From Ferrimicrobium sp. (lineage in GTDB: Bacteria; Actinomycetota; Acidimicrobiia; Acidimicrobiales; Acidimicrobiaceae): DNA of 21,191 nucleotides. The position numbers and the translations under genes were made by a program. Each line of letters starts with the position of its first letter. The first letter of the stretch is position 1. Below the pieces are notes generated by a model. That model was not told the origin of the DNA and ran no database searches. It saw nothing but the letters and a program-made list of their open reading frames with translations. Of this stretch, positions 7,185-14,942 are shown piece by piece. The DNA is taken from the NCBI GenBank assembly GCA_027365375.1, contig DAHXNM010000333.1, positions 1 to 21,191 of the forward strand, in the 5' to 3' direction.

Positions 7185-9548
7185 TTGAGTCGGTTTTTCG
7201 AGCGCCTTGGCTTGTTTGCGGTGCGTTTTAAGTACGCAATTGTGGTGGTATGGATCGTTGGCCTGATCGCTGCGCTCGCCTTTCTTCCCTCGATTGGGTC
7301 AGTAGTTCAGAATAACTTTTCGAACTTTCTGCCCACGAACTCACCCTCGATCAAGGCTGCACAACTTGCAAACGTGTTCCAAAAAAGCACTGACTCCACC
7401 GTGGTCGTGCTGGCGGATAACCCTCATGCCTCGCTTACAAATGCCGACTCCAGCTATCTCACTGGCCTGTCTCGGACGCTGAGGTCAGTTCCAAGCGTGG
7501 TGAGGTCTGACGTCGTTGCTATCTCGGCGAATGGCAAGGCGGAGCAGATCGAGGTGTTGTCGTCTACCTCGCAGTTCAACAATGCTGGGATAAAGACCTT
7601 GGTAAATGAGCTTCAGGCAAAGCTTGCAAGCAATCCAGCTCCAGCTAGTCTCCAGATTCACCTTGCTGGCACCGTCGCTACGGCGGTGGCTCAAGCAGAC
7701 CAAAATAATTCGAGTGCAAGCGCCACACAGGGGTTCTCGGTTCTCTTCATTCTTGTGCTTCTGTTTATCGTGTTCCGTTCGGTGTTGGCGCCCTTCCTTA
7801 CGCTTTTGCCTGCGCTCATCGTCTCGTTGTTGGCTGGGCCTGTGGTTGCGCGCTTGACCTCTGTACTTCATTATCAGGTGTCTAGCGTCACGCAGTTGCT
7901 GATGATTGTGCTGGTATTGGGTGCCGGAACCGACTATGGGCTTTTCCTTGTTTTTCGAACACGAGAGGAGCTAAATCGCGGGCGTTCCACTCGCGAGGCG
8001 GTGGAGTTCGCACTATCCAAGGTTGGGGAGTCGATCACATTCTCGGCGTTGACGGTCATAGCTGCTGTCCTTATGTTGATCACCGCGACCTTTGGCTTCT
8101 ATCGTGGGCTCGGCTATCCGCTTGCGATCGCGGTCTTTCTCATGCTCCTTGCCGGTCTCACCCTTCAGCCAGCATTGTTGGCTATCTTTGGACGAGCCGC
8201 CTTCTGGCCAAGACGGAAATCTGAAGGACGAGACAAGGTCAAGTATGGTCTTTGGGGAAGGATCGCTGGTCGGCTGGTCATGCGACCGGTCGTTACCTTG
8301 TTAATCGGCGTTGCATTTTTCGGTGTACTCGCCCTTTTTGCGCCACTGAATCGGCCCTCGGGCTTTGCCAGCAACGCCTCTGCTCCCTCGGGAACAAGCG
8401 CCTATTACGGGAATAAAGATCTCGCTCGATATTTCCCGAAGGCTTCTTTCAATCCGACAGAGTTGATTTTCCGCTTCTCTACTCCGATTTGGAACCACAT
8501 CGGTACCCTACAGACCTTAGAGACAGATATCTCGCACTCCTCGCTGTTTACCCAGGTCGATGGGGCGTTGAATCCTGCTGGTGTGAATTTGCCATCAGCG
8601 CAGCTCGCACGCTTGCATGCTGCACTTGGTCCCGCCTCGAAGCTTCCTGGTGTGAGCACACAACACATCGTCTCAGCTGGCGTCTATCAACTTTATCGCT
8701 CGACCAGCAACTATATCAGTTCCAATGGTGATGAGGTCCTATTCGAGACCACCCTTGCTGCAGGGTCGCCAGGACAGAATCCTGCTATCAATGCAGTGCC
8801 GGCTATCAGGGCATTCACGACGAATATTGCGCATCAGGTGGGGGCTACAAAGTCGGGTGTAGCCGGTGAAGCGTCTGCCTCCTATGACGTATCGGCTGCC
8901 TCTAATCATGATCTGATCCACATCGTCCCGCTTGTGATCTTAATTATTGCTATCTTGCTGGCACTCGTGCTGCGTTCGATCGTTGCTCCTGTGTTCTTGG
9001 TCATCAGTGTTGGTCTCTCCTTCTTTGCTGCTCTAGGTGTAGCCGTGTTGATCTTTATGAAGATTGGCAGTCACAGTGGTTTGATATTCATCTTGCCCTT
9101 TATGCTCTTCCTCTTCTTGCTTGCATTGGCAGAGGACTACAACATACTGGTGATGACCCGGATACGGGAGGAGTCTCACCATCATACGATTCGGGAGGCG
9201 GTGGTAGCCGCCATCGGGGCCACCGGGCCCGCGGTAACCTCAGCCGGTATGGTGTTGGCCGGCACCTTCCTCGTTCTCGGACTCGCCTCTGCTGGGCAGG
9301 CGGAGGTGCAGGAGATCGGTATCGCTCTAGCCCTCGGAGTCCTTATGGATACCTTCTTAGTTAGGACTCTATTGGTGCCATCAGCGGTGGTGCTGCTTGG
9401 GCGATGGAGCTGGTGGCCTTCGCGGCTCAGCGATGTGGCACCGGAGCCGGGAGAGACCTCTCCCGAGGAGAGCCTTGTCGGGCCTGACTCAGATGGGCCT
9501 GACTCACGTGGGGCTGATAGTCGGGAGCCGGAAGGGCAGCTCAGCTAA
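7185..9548 (+). CDS. MmpL-family RND transporter
   Basis: This is a 787-residue inner-membrane proton-driven exporter of the MMPL/RND class. Its topology is one N-terminal helix (about 16-36), an external domain (40-180), a five-helix block (about 183-335), a sixth helix near 370-388 opening the second half, an external domain (395-575) and a final five-helix block (578-740). The proton-relay Asp-Tyr pairs known from MmpL3 appear as D250-Y251 in GAGTDYGLFL and D651-Y652 in AEDYNIL. The start is TTG 7185 with AGGAG 6 bases upstream. Mycobacterial MmpLs export lipids and siderophores and are often paired with acyl-CoA/AMP ligases, as here. The C-terminal tail is acidic and ends in three degenerate five-residue repeats. 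It stops one base before the crotonase start. The cargo is unknown. Confidence 0.92.
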   Translation: MSRFFERLGLFAVRFKYAIVVVWIVGLIAALAFLPSIGSVVQNNFSNFLPTNSPSIKAAQLANVFQKSTDSTVVVLADNPHASLTNADSSYLTGLSRTLRSVPSVVRSDVVAISANGKAEQIEVLSSTSQFNNAGIKTLVNELQAKLASNPAPASLQIHLAGTVATAVAQADQNNSSASATQGFSVLFILVLLFIVFRSVLAPFLTLLPALIVSLLAGPVVARLTSVLHYQVSSVTQLLMIVLVLGAGTDYGLFLVFRTREELNRGRSTREAVEFALSKVGESITFSALTVIAAVLMLITATFGFYRGLGYPLAIAVFLMLLAGLTLQPALLAIFGRAAFWPRRKSEGRDKVKYGLWGRIAGRLVMRPVVTLLIGVAFFGVLALFAPLNRPSGFASNASAPSGTSAYYGNKDLARYFPKASFNPTELIFRFSTPIWNHIGTLQTLETDISHSSLFTQVDGALNPAGVNLPSAQLARLHAALGPASKLPGVSTQHIVSAGVYQLYRSTSNYISSNGDEVLFETTLAAGSPGQNPAINAVPAIRAFTTNIAHQVGATKSGVAGEASASYDVSAASNHDLIHIVPLVILIIAILLALVLRSIVAPVFLVISVGLSFFAALGVAVLIFMKIGSHSGLIFILPFMLFLFLLALAEDYNILVMTRIREESHHHTIREAVVAAIGATGPAVTSAGMVLAGTFLVLGLASAGQAEVQEIGIALALGVLMDTFLVRTLLVPSAVVLLGRWSWWPSRLSDVAPEPGETSPEESLVGPDSDGPDSRGADSREPEGQLS
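9480..9524 (+). repeat. Three tandem 15-bp units in the MmpL C-terminal tail
   Basis: Units GGGCCTGACTCAGAT, GGGCCTGACTCACGT and GGGGCTGATAGTCGG follow without spacing and encode GPDSD, GPDSR and GADSR in frame. The first two differ at three positions and the third has diverged. Just upstream, CGGGAGAG and CTCTCCCG form an inverted repeat with a 2-base centre (9448-9465). The array looks like replication slippage in a low-constraint cytoplasmic tail. Confidence 0.7.
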
Positions 9549-9549
9549 G

Positions 9550-10296
9550 GTGGCAGGCGACGTCTTCGCAGAGGTGGATGCTGGTGCGAAAATCGCCACC
9601 GTTTGGATCGATAACCCAAATCGATTCAATGCTATGTCGATTCACATGTGGGAGAGGCTTGCAGAGGTGTTGAGAGGGCTCGATCTTGACCCGGCTGTGT
9701 GGGTTGTTGTGATTCGAGGCGTCGGTGGCAATTTTTGCGCCGGTGCTGATCTGAGTGAGTTCGGTGAACACCGCCAAGGAGCCGACACACTCGTGTACGA
9801 TCAGCGTACAGAGGCGGCGCTGTCGATACCTCGGGAGATGTCGATGCCGGTCATTGCATTTGTCGAAGGTTATTGCATTGGCGGCGGTGTCAGTATCGCA
9901 GTCGCATGCGATCTAGTCTACGCCGTTGAGGGTGCGAGATTCCAGGTCCCAGTGGCGAACATGGGAACTGCGTACCCTGAAGGGGCCCTCTCTCGGCTGC
10001 GCGATCGTGTGGGTTATGCCCATGCCATGCAGTTGATTGCTACTTGCGCCCGCATCGACGTGGCAGAGGCCTCACGTTATGGACTGGTCACTGAGTCATT
10101 CGTCTCTAGTGAGGATCTATCGGAGCGTCTTGGTCGCATTGCATCGCTTGCACCTCGGTCGATAGCCGCAGCGAAGGCGAGCATGCATGGTCGTCTCACG
10201 GAGGAGGAACGCCTGGCCATATTCTCGAGCAACGACTACCAGGAGGGCCTTAGTGCTTTTGCTGAGCGGCGTTCTCCTCGCTTCACTGGTTTTTGA
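9550..10296 (+). CDS. Crotonase-fold (enoyl-CoA hydratase/isomerase family) protein lacking both hydratase glutamates
   Basis: The 248-residue protein has the crotonase fold. The first oxyanion-hole segment is NFCAGADL (61-68) and the second is GYCIGGGVSIAVACDLVYA (107-125). Classical enoyl-CoA hydratases have Glu after GGGC and in QPE about 20 residues later (E144 and E164 of the rat enzyme). Here the aligned residues are S115 and V135 (FQVPVANMGT), so a normal hydratase reaction is doubtful. Isomerase, thioesterase, decarboxylase or another acyl-CoA reaction is possible. The start GTG 9550 comes one base after the MmpL stop, with GGAAGGG rather far upstream, which suggests translational coupling. 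The frame extends upstream inside the MmpL gene but the family start fits 9550. Acyl-CoA synthetase follows. Confidence 0.85.
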   Translation: MAGDVFAEVDAGAKIATVWIDNPNRFNAMSIHMWERLAEVLRGLDLDPAVWVVVIRGVGGNFCAGADLSEFGEHRQGADTLVYDQRTEAALSIPREMSMPVIAFVEGYCIGGGVSIAVACDLVYAVEGARFQVPVANMGTAYPEGALSRLRDRVGYAHAMQLIATCARIDVAEASRYGLVTESFVSSEDLSERLGRIASLAPRSIAAAKASMHGRLTEEERLAIFSSNDYQEGLSAFAERRSPRFTGF

Positions 10297-10353
10297 ACTT
10301 TCTAACTCCAGCCCCCATGCTACAGTAGACGTAGTTCTAAGAAGGGGGGAATT

Positions 10354-11901
10354 GTGAAGGTAGAGCTCAATGTGTTGGATTTTTTGTATCGAGCGGTTGA
10401 AGCCTTTCCTGAAAGGCTCGCGCTTGTCGACGATCCCGATGTGCCAGGTGCGCTCGGTCGTCTCACCTATGCTGAGCTAGGGGAGCGGGTCAAGGGGATG
10501 GCATCCACGCTCGAGGCGATGGGCTATCGCGTTGGTGATCGTATTGGCATCGTCTCGCCCAATGCCGGGAAGTTCTTGATCTCATACTTTGGTGTGTCGG
10601 GATACGGGCGGATCCTCGTGCCGATCAACTACAGACTAAATGCCGATGAGGTGCAGTACGTTGTAGAGCATTCGGGCACGCAGTTGCTGTTGATCGACCC
10701 TGAGTACGCCGACATTTTTGGCAAGGTCCAGGTCCCTAGGAAGATGATTCTAGACGGAGTGGAGGACGCTGAACTTTTCGCACCGCTGCGCTCAGGGGCG
10801 TCGGTGCCGGAGTGGGCGGGAGATGAGGATTTTGCCTGTTCTATCAACTACACCTCGGGTACCACCTCTCGACCAAAAGGGGTTCAGATGACCCATAGGA
10901 ACGCCTGGATCAATGCCTCGACTCTAGGATGGCACACCACCGTCACCGACAGGGATGTTCTTTTGCATACGCTGCCGATGTTTCACTGCAATGGTTGGGG
11001 TATGCCCTATGCGGTAACTGGCATGGGCGGCACTCATGTGGTGCAGCGAAAAATTGACGGGGAGAGTATCCTTTCGAACGTTGAGAACGAAGGGGTAACG
11101 CTGGCGTGCGGAGCTCCGGCTGTCTGGGCTGCGACGCTGCAAGGAGCGGAGCGCCGGGCGAGTGAAGGACGACAAATCCCCGGCCGTGACCTCGTGCGCG
11201 TTGTCGCTGCAGGTGCACCACCACCGTCGCGAACCATCGAGCGGATACAGGAGGAGCTCGGCTGGGAGTTCATCCAGATCTATGGATTGACCGAGACTTC
11301 GCCTCTATTGACTGTGAATCGGCGTCCAAAGGAGTGGGATGCCATGGAGCCGGCTGAGCTTGCTCGTCGACTTGCGATGGCAGGGACGCCGAGTATCGGT
11401 GTCCGAGTAGCTGAAGATGTTGACGGTGAGGTGTTGGTGCAGGGGAACCAGGTGTTCAAAGGGTACTGGGAGCAGCCTGAAGAGACGGCAAAGGCGCTCG
11501 CTAACGGATGGTTCCACACTGGAGATGGCGGCGTCTATCGCGATGGGTTTCTCCGCATCCTCGATCGGAAGAAGGACGTCATTATCACTGGTGGAGAGAA
11601 TGTGTCATCCATCGAGGTGGAGGATGCGCTCTTCCAGCACCCTGCCGTCTCAGAGGTTGCGGTGATCGGAGTTCCCGATCCAAAGTGGGGTGAAACTGTT
11701 AAAGCCTTGGTGGTGTTGAAAGCGGGTTCACAAGCCAGTGAACAGGAACTCCAAGATTTCTGTCGAGAGCATCTGGCTCACTTCAAGTGCCCGACCTCTA
11801 TTGAGTTCCGTGATGAGCTTGCACGGACGGCAACTGGGAAGCTGCAAAAATTCAAGCTGAGGGCACCCTATTGGGAGGGGAAGGAGCGACTCGTCAATTA
11901 G
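10354..11901 (+). CDS. Acyl-CoA synthetase / AMP-dependent ligase (class I adenylate-forming)
   Basis: A complete 515-residue ANL-superfamily enzyme that activates a carboxylic acid with ATP to an acyl-adenylate and transfers it to CoA. Motifs are in order: the P-loop YTSGTTSRPKG (166-176), HCNGWG (211-216), YGLTETSP (310-317), HTGDGG (388-393), the hinge DRKKDVIITGGENVS (404-418) and the A10 lysine K496 in RTATGKLQK. The start is GTG 10354 with AGGGGGGA just upstream. It lies 57 bases after the crotonase gene, so it is probably the last gene of the MarR-MmpL operon, though TACAGT at 10321 could be a -10 of an extra promoter. The similarity is to fatty-acyl or aryl-acyl-CoA ligases (FadD/caiC-like). 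The substrate is not determinable. Confidence 0.92.
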   Translation: MKVELNVLDFLYRAVEAFPERLALVDDPDVPGALGRLTYAELGERVKGMASTLEAMGYRVGDRIGIVSPNAGKFLISYFGVSGYGRILVPINYRLNADEVQYVVEHSGTQLLLIDPEYADIFGKVQVPRKMILDGVEDAELFAPLRSGASVPEWAGDEDFACSINYTSGTTSRPKGVQMTHRNAWINASTLGWHTTVTDRDVLLHTLPMFHCNGWGMPYAVTGMGGTHVVQRKIDGESILSNVENEGVTLACGAPAVWAATLQGAERRASEGRQIPGRDLVRVVAAGAPPPSRTIERIQEELGWEFIQIYGLTETSPLLTVNRRPKEWDAMEPAELARRLAMAGTPSIGVRVAEDVDGEVLVQGNQVFKGYWEQPEETAKALANGWFHTGDGGVYRDGFLRILDRKKDVIITGGENVSSIEVEDALFQHPAVSEVAVIGVPDPKWGETVKALVVLKAGSQASEQELQDFCREHLAHFKCPTSIEFRDELARTATGKLQKFKLRAPYWEGKERLVN

Positions 11902-11938
11902 GCGTTCCGATGGCAGAGTCGGGCCCAGGTTACTCGAT

Positions 11939-12706
11939 CTAGAGGTCGGTGATGAGCTTAAATCGTTCTGCCAAGAGGCCGCTGTCCGATTCGCTGGCCA
12001 CCTCCAAAAGGCGAGTTAGGAGTTCCTGTGCTGCGTTTGGGGAGTCGAGGGCTAGGCCATAGCTCGAAGGGTATTGACTGTGGTGGCAGACGAGTGCGTC
12101 GGCTTTGGTCTGCATATGAGGTAGTTCGATAATTTCGCTATGGTCCTCGACGTCCGCCTCGAAGAGCAGGAGAGATGTCGGTCTAGTGGCCGGTAGCGAC
12201 AACTCAGGCCAAAAGCTCTCATCACGTGCTTGGACTAGCGCATCGATAACGACTTCGCCGGCGATTCGGTGATCTGGATGCAGACGGTAGCGTTTCCATG
12301 GGTCGTGAGTTAGCACGACCGTCGGGCGAACGGATCGAAATAGTGCGACTAGACGAACGATCAGGTTGGGTGTCGCTCTCAACTCCCCGTCGATCTGCTG
12401 TAAGAAGGTGGGGGACGAGGCACCTAGTACCGCTGCCGCGGCCTTGGCCTCGTTTTGGCGAGAGAGGGATAGCGCTAGTTGATCCTGTTCTCGATCCCAG
12501 GTGCCACGCCGGCCATCAGTCAAAATCGCGATGTGAATTTCGGTTCCCTGTTGGGCCCATTTTGTGAGCGTTGCACCGCAGCCGAACTCGATATCATCGG
12601 GGTGAGCTCCAATCGCGAGCGCTACTGCTGGGGTCTCTATATTGGTTGACTGGTTGGCAGTAGAGGTTGATAGGTAGGTGGCTAATCCGTCGCGTTGCCC
12701 ACTCAT
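11939..12706 (-). CDS. PIG-L (LmbE-like) family Zn-dependent deacetylase
   Basis: The 255-residue protein shows the PIG-L deacetylase signature: AHPDDIEFGCG (H35, D37, D38), the strand-loop ILTDGRRGTWD, and RLHPDHR (143-146), which supplies the third zinc histidine. Members remove N-acetyl groups from sugars. MshB and Mca of mycothiol metabolism belong here, but so do many others. The start ATG 12706 has GGAG 6 bases upstream and overlaps the stop of the CofC-like gene as ATGA, which points to coupled translation. An ATG at 12718 would add four residues with a poorer site. It converges on the acyl-CoA synthetase gene, with 37 bases between them and no visible terminator. A role in mycothiol synthesis is possible, not shown. 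Confidence 0.87.
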   Translation of the reverse strand: MSGQRDGLATYLSTSTANQSTNIETPAVALAIGAHPDDIEFGCGATLTKWAQQGTEIHIAILTDGRRGTWDREQDQLALSLSRQNEAKAAAAVLGASSPTFLQQIDGELRATPNLIVRLVALFRSVRPTVVLTHDPWKRYRLHPDHRIAGEVVIDALVQARDESFWPELSLPATRPTSLLLFEADVEDHSEIIELPHMQTKADALVCHHSQYPSSYGLALDSPNAAQELLTRLLEVASESDSGLLAERFKLITDL

Positions 12707-13332
12707 AACATACTCCATAGCTCTGCATCAGGAAATATCTCCTGGGCAAGGGTTAGATCTTCGGGGGTATCGATGTCGAAAGCGTGAGAACAAGGAGTCA
12801 CGGTAACCTCAAGCTTTTTTGCTTTGGCTAAGCGAACGTGTTGGAAGAATGAGTCTGGACCGTAAGAGAATGCAGGGTTAGCGACGGACCGTGGGACCCG
12901 CAGGAGGTTGGTCCCTGTGAGATGGGAATCTGGAGTGATAAGGCAGACCTCGTCTGTTGGGTTTTGCATATATGCCTCGAGGCTGTTGAGAAACGGCAGA
13001 TCGTTAGGGATGATAGTTACTGAACCATAGAGGCTGAGCTCGGAGGCGACAAGGCAGGCAGCAATGGCGGTATTTAGGTCGCTTCCTTGTTGGGAGATCG
13101 ACCTAATTTCCAGCCTGTGTCCCTCGCTGGCGGCCATTGAGTTCTCTGCTAATAGGTAGACGAGGTTACGGTCTACCAGTGATGTGATGCGGCTGAGGCA
13201 ATACCGAGTGAGTCGTACTCTCTGTTCGGGGGAGAGGGCGGTAGCGAGGCGGGATTTCGAGGTCGCGGGATCCCCCTGAAGGACTAGGAAGGCGACCTCG
13301 TTTGATTCTGACACGGCCACTATCCTAGCCAT
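12703..13332 (-). CDS. cofC: CofC/FbiD-like phospholactate/PEP guanylyltransferase (coenzyme F420 synthesis)
   Basis: The 209-residue protein resembles CofC/FbiD, which joins 2-phospholactate or phosphoenolpyruvate to GMP in the first activated step of coenzyme F420 side-chain synthesis. The family pattern is visible: a K-S-R-L-A site (about 26-30), PNDLPFL (109-115) for the substrate/metal region, TPDSHLTGTNLLRVP (133-147), FSYGPDSFFQH (155-165) and the terminal DIDTPEDL (186-193). Start ATG 13332 has GGGAG 6 bases upstream. An open extension up to 13458 would overlap rnhB and is rejected. The first nucleotide-binding motif is less typical than usual. The PIG-L gene follows with ATGA overlap. 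Other F420 genes (fbiA/B, cofGH) are not in this window. Confidence 0.82.
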   Translation of the reverse strand: MARIVAVSESNEVAFLVLQGDPATSKSRLATALSPEQRVRLTRYCLSRITSLVDRNLVYLLAENSMAASEGHRLEIRSISQQGSDLNTAIAACLVASELSLYGSVTIIPNDLPFLNSLEAYMQNPTDEVCLITPDSHLTGTNLLRVPRSVANPAFSYGPDSFFQHVRLAKAKKLEVTVTPCSHAFDIDTPEDLTLAQEIFPDAELWSML

Positions 13333-13423
13333 CGCACGCTCCCAGAGACTACGGTTGACCACGCTCGTGCGGGTATAACTGTGCCACGGTCTGAACTCAT
13401 ATTCACAGGATTGACTAACAGCG
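13333..13423. promoter_or_regulatory. Divergent promoter region between cofC and rnhB
   Basis: The 91 bases between two diverging genes must hold their promoters. On the plus strand TTGACC (13355-13360) and TATAAC (13374-13379) are fair -35 and -10 matches, but only 13 bases apart, which is too close for a standard pair. They may belong to different promoters. A CTGTG/CACAG inverted pair brackets about 20 bases around 13379-13408. Confidence 0.35.
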
Positions 13424-14080
13424 TTGGTGGGTGAAACTAGCCTTAGCCCGGTGTACATCGGTATTGACGAGGTTGGACGTGGCGCTTGGGCGGGCCCGTT
13501 GGCCGTCGGAGCTGCAAGCGGTGACCTGGCAACTGCAGCGCAGGTGCTTAGGCGACGGAGGGGCGAAGGGTTTTATGATTCCAAGGCTCTCTCGCCTCAG
13601 CGACGCGAGGCTGCGCTGTCTCAACTTCGTGAGCTAGGGGTATCCTTGGCAGTCGGCTTTGCAAGCGCTAGCGAGATAGATGACCTAGGCTTGACCAAGG
13701 CTTTGGCGGTAGCTGCTCAGCGCGGTTTGCAAGAGTTGAACGCCATGCTTGCTGAACCGCTAGATGACCAATTACTGCTTCTAGATGGCAAAACTAATTA
13801 TCTTGAAGCAACGCACGTGGAGACCATCGTAGGAGGTGATCGGGTGCATCCATTGATTGCTGCTGCCTCGATTGCTGCCAAGGTGGCCCGCGATGGTCTG
13901 ATGGTAGACCTCGATTTTGAGTTGCCTTATTGGGACTTTAGCTCCTCCAAGGGTTATGGCTCGCGGCGCCATCGTTTTGGGCTTGTGTGGCTTGGGCCTT
14001 CGATTGAACACCGGCGCTCGTTTCGACCCGTGCGAGAACTTGCTTCGCCAGCTTCTGGCCGGTTTTTCTCTCCCGGGTAG
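13424..14080 (+). CDS. rnhB: Ribonuclease HII
   Basis: The 218-residue protein cuts RNA in RNA-DNA hybrids, including single ribonucleotides left in DNA. The catalytic residues of the family are in place: D15-E16 in GIDEVGRG, D121 in LLLDGKTN and D139 in GGDRVHP, with the same 18-residue spacing as in the E. coli enzyme. IAAASIAAKVARD (145-157) and SKGYGSRRH (175-183) are typical. The start is TTG 13424 or GTG 13427. Neither has a good ribosome-binding site, since AGGA is 13 bases off, so a leaderless or weakly translated message is possible. It is transcribed away from cofC, and its stop codon overlaps the first TAGGTGAAG repeat ahead of the GntR gene. Confidence 0.95.
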   Translation: MVGETSLSPVYIGIDEVGRGAWAGPLAVGAASGDLATAAQVLRRRRGEGFYDSKALSPQRREAALSQLRELGVSLAVGFASASEIDDLGLTKALAVAAQRGLQELNAMLAEPLDDQLLLLDGKTNYLEATHVETIVGGDRVHPLIAAASIAAKVARDGLMVDLDFELPYWDFSSSKGYGSRRHRFGLVWLGPSIEHRRSFRPVRELASPASGRFFSPG

Positions 14081-14157
14081 GTGAAGCTAAACTTACTTAG
14101 GTGAAGACAGACGAGAAGGGGATCTGCAGGAGCGATTGGCTCAGTGTTAGGTGTTAG
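14078..14157 (+). repeat. TAGGTG direct repeats upstream of the GntR gene
   Basis: TAGGTGAAG occurs at 14078-14086 and again at 14098-14106. The core TAGGTG recurs at 14148-14153 within a tandem GTGTTAG-GTGTTAG (14144-14157) that includes the GntR start codon. The TAGGTG starts are 20 and 50 bases apart, so all would face the same side of the helix. This may be an operator array for the adjacent GntR regulator, although GntR sites are more often inverted repeats. Confidence 0.4.
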
Positions 14158-14879
14158 ATTCACAGTCGGGTGCTAGGTCAGGGATTCCTTTGTGGGCGCA
14201 GTTAGCCGAGAATCTCCGCGACGGTATCGAGACTGGTCAATTTGTCAACCACTTTCCTTCGGAGCCTGAACTTGTCGAGGAGTTTAAGGTTTCGCGATCG
14301 ACGGTGCGTGAGGCTATTCGCTATCTGCGATCAGAGGGCTATCTAGAGTCACGACAGGGAAAGGGAACCTTCGTGGTGGCGCGTGAGAGTTTCGAGTCTC
14401 TGCATAATCATCGTTTTTCGTTGGCTGGAAGGATAGCTGAGTCTGGACTGGCCGAGGTCGCCGAGCTTCTTTGGAAAGGTTCAGTTGACGAGCCCATGTT
14501 GGCCGATCGACTTGGATTGAGCTCTCGTCAGTTCTATCTAATCGAGCGGTTACGTGGCTCTCAGCATGAGCGCCTGGCGCTCGAGAGGGCCTACCTCCCT
14601 CGGGCAAACGCCGACAGCTTCGAGGGAGTTGATTTAACCCAGGCGGGCTCGCTCTACGCCGTGTTGCAATCAGGGACTGGCATCACTGTTACAGCGGGAA
14701 CTGATGAGGTATCGGCTGCGATGCCTTCGCCCAATGAGGCCAACCTTTTGGGGATCTCCGTAGATGAGCCCGTGCTCGTGGTTGAGCGTATCGCCTACTC
14801 ACACCAGGAGCTCGTTGAGTTTAGACGGACGATCCTTGTTCCGGCACGGGTTCGGTTTCGTGCCGAGTGGGGTCGCTAG
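14151..14879 (+). CDS. GntR-family transcriptional regulator (HutC/UTRA type)
   Basis: The 242-residue protein has an N-terminal GntR winged helix-turn-helix (about 12-78: PLWAQLAENLRDGIETGQF, then FPSEPELVEEFKVSRSTVREAI and the wing SRQGKGTFVV) and a C-terminal UTRA-like ligand domain. That domain is seen in YLIERLRGSQHERLALERAYLP, VTAGTDEVSAAMPSPNEANLL and the final ELVEFRRTILVPARVRFRAEW. HutC-type members bind sugars, amino-acid derivatives or other small molecules and repress nearby genes. The start is GTG 14151, since an in-frame TAG lies directly upstream. The ribosome-binding site is poor (AGGAG 18 bases away), and TTG 14190 is an alternative. The pirin and ABC exporter genes downstream are candidate targets. 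Confidence 0.88.
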   Translation: MLDSQSGARSGIPLWAQLAENLRDGIETGQFVNHFPSEPELVEEFKVSRSTVREAIRYLRSEGYLESRQGKGTFVVARESFESLHNHRFSLAGRIAESGLAEVAELLWKGSVDEPMLADRLGLSSRQFYLIERLRGSQHERLALERAYLPRANADSFEGVDLTQAGSLYAVLQSGTGITVTAGTDEVSAAMPSPNEANLLGISVDEPVLVVERIAYSHQELVEFRRTILVPARVRFRAEWGR

Positions 14880-14913
14880 GCGGTCAATCCCGGCAGTCCG
14901 AGCGACTAGGATA

Positions 14914-14936
14914 ATAGTTGCAAGTGCAATGACTAT
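14914..14936. promoter_or_regulatory. Inverted repeat TTGCA-AG-TGCAA, candidate operator upstream of pirin
   Basis: TTGCA (14918-14922) and TGCAA (14925-14929) form a perfect inverted repeat, flanked less symmetrically by ATAG (14914) and CTAT (14933). A -10-like GATAAT (14910-14915) overlaps the left flank. The pattern resembles MarR-type or GntR-type binding sites in general shape. The cognate regulator is unknown, though the GntR gene immediately upstream is an obvious candidate. Confidence 0.45.
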
Positions 14937-14942
14937 CTAGCG

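Noticed and set aside
11902..11938. Search for a terminator between the convergent acyl-CoA ligase and PIG-L genes
   Set aside because: No stem followed by a T-tract is visible in these 37 bases.
13333..13458. 42-residue N-terminal extension of the CofC-like protein
   Set aside because: It crosses the divergent promoter region and overlaps rnhB on the opposite strand. ATG 13332 has a good ribosome-binding site and gives the family length.
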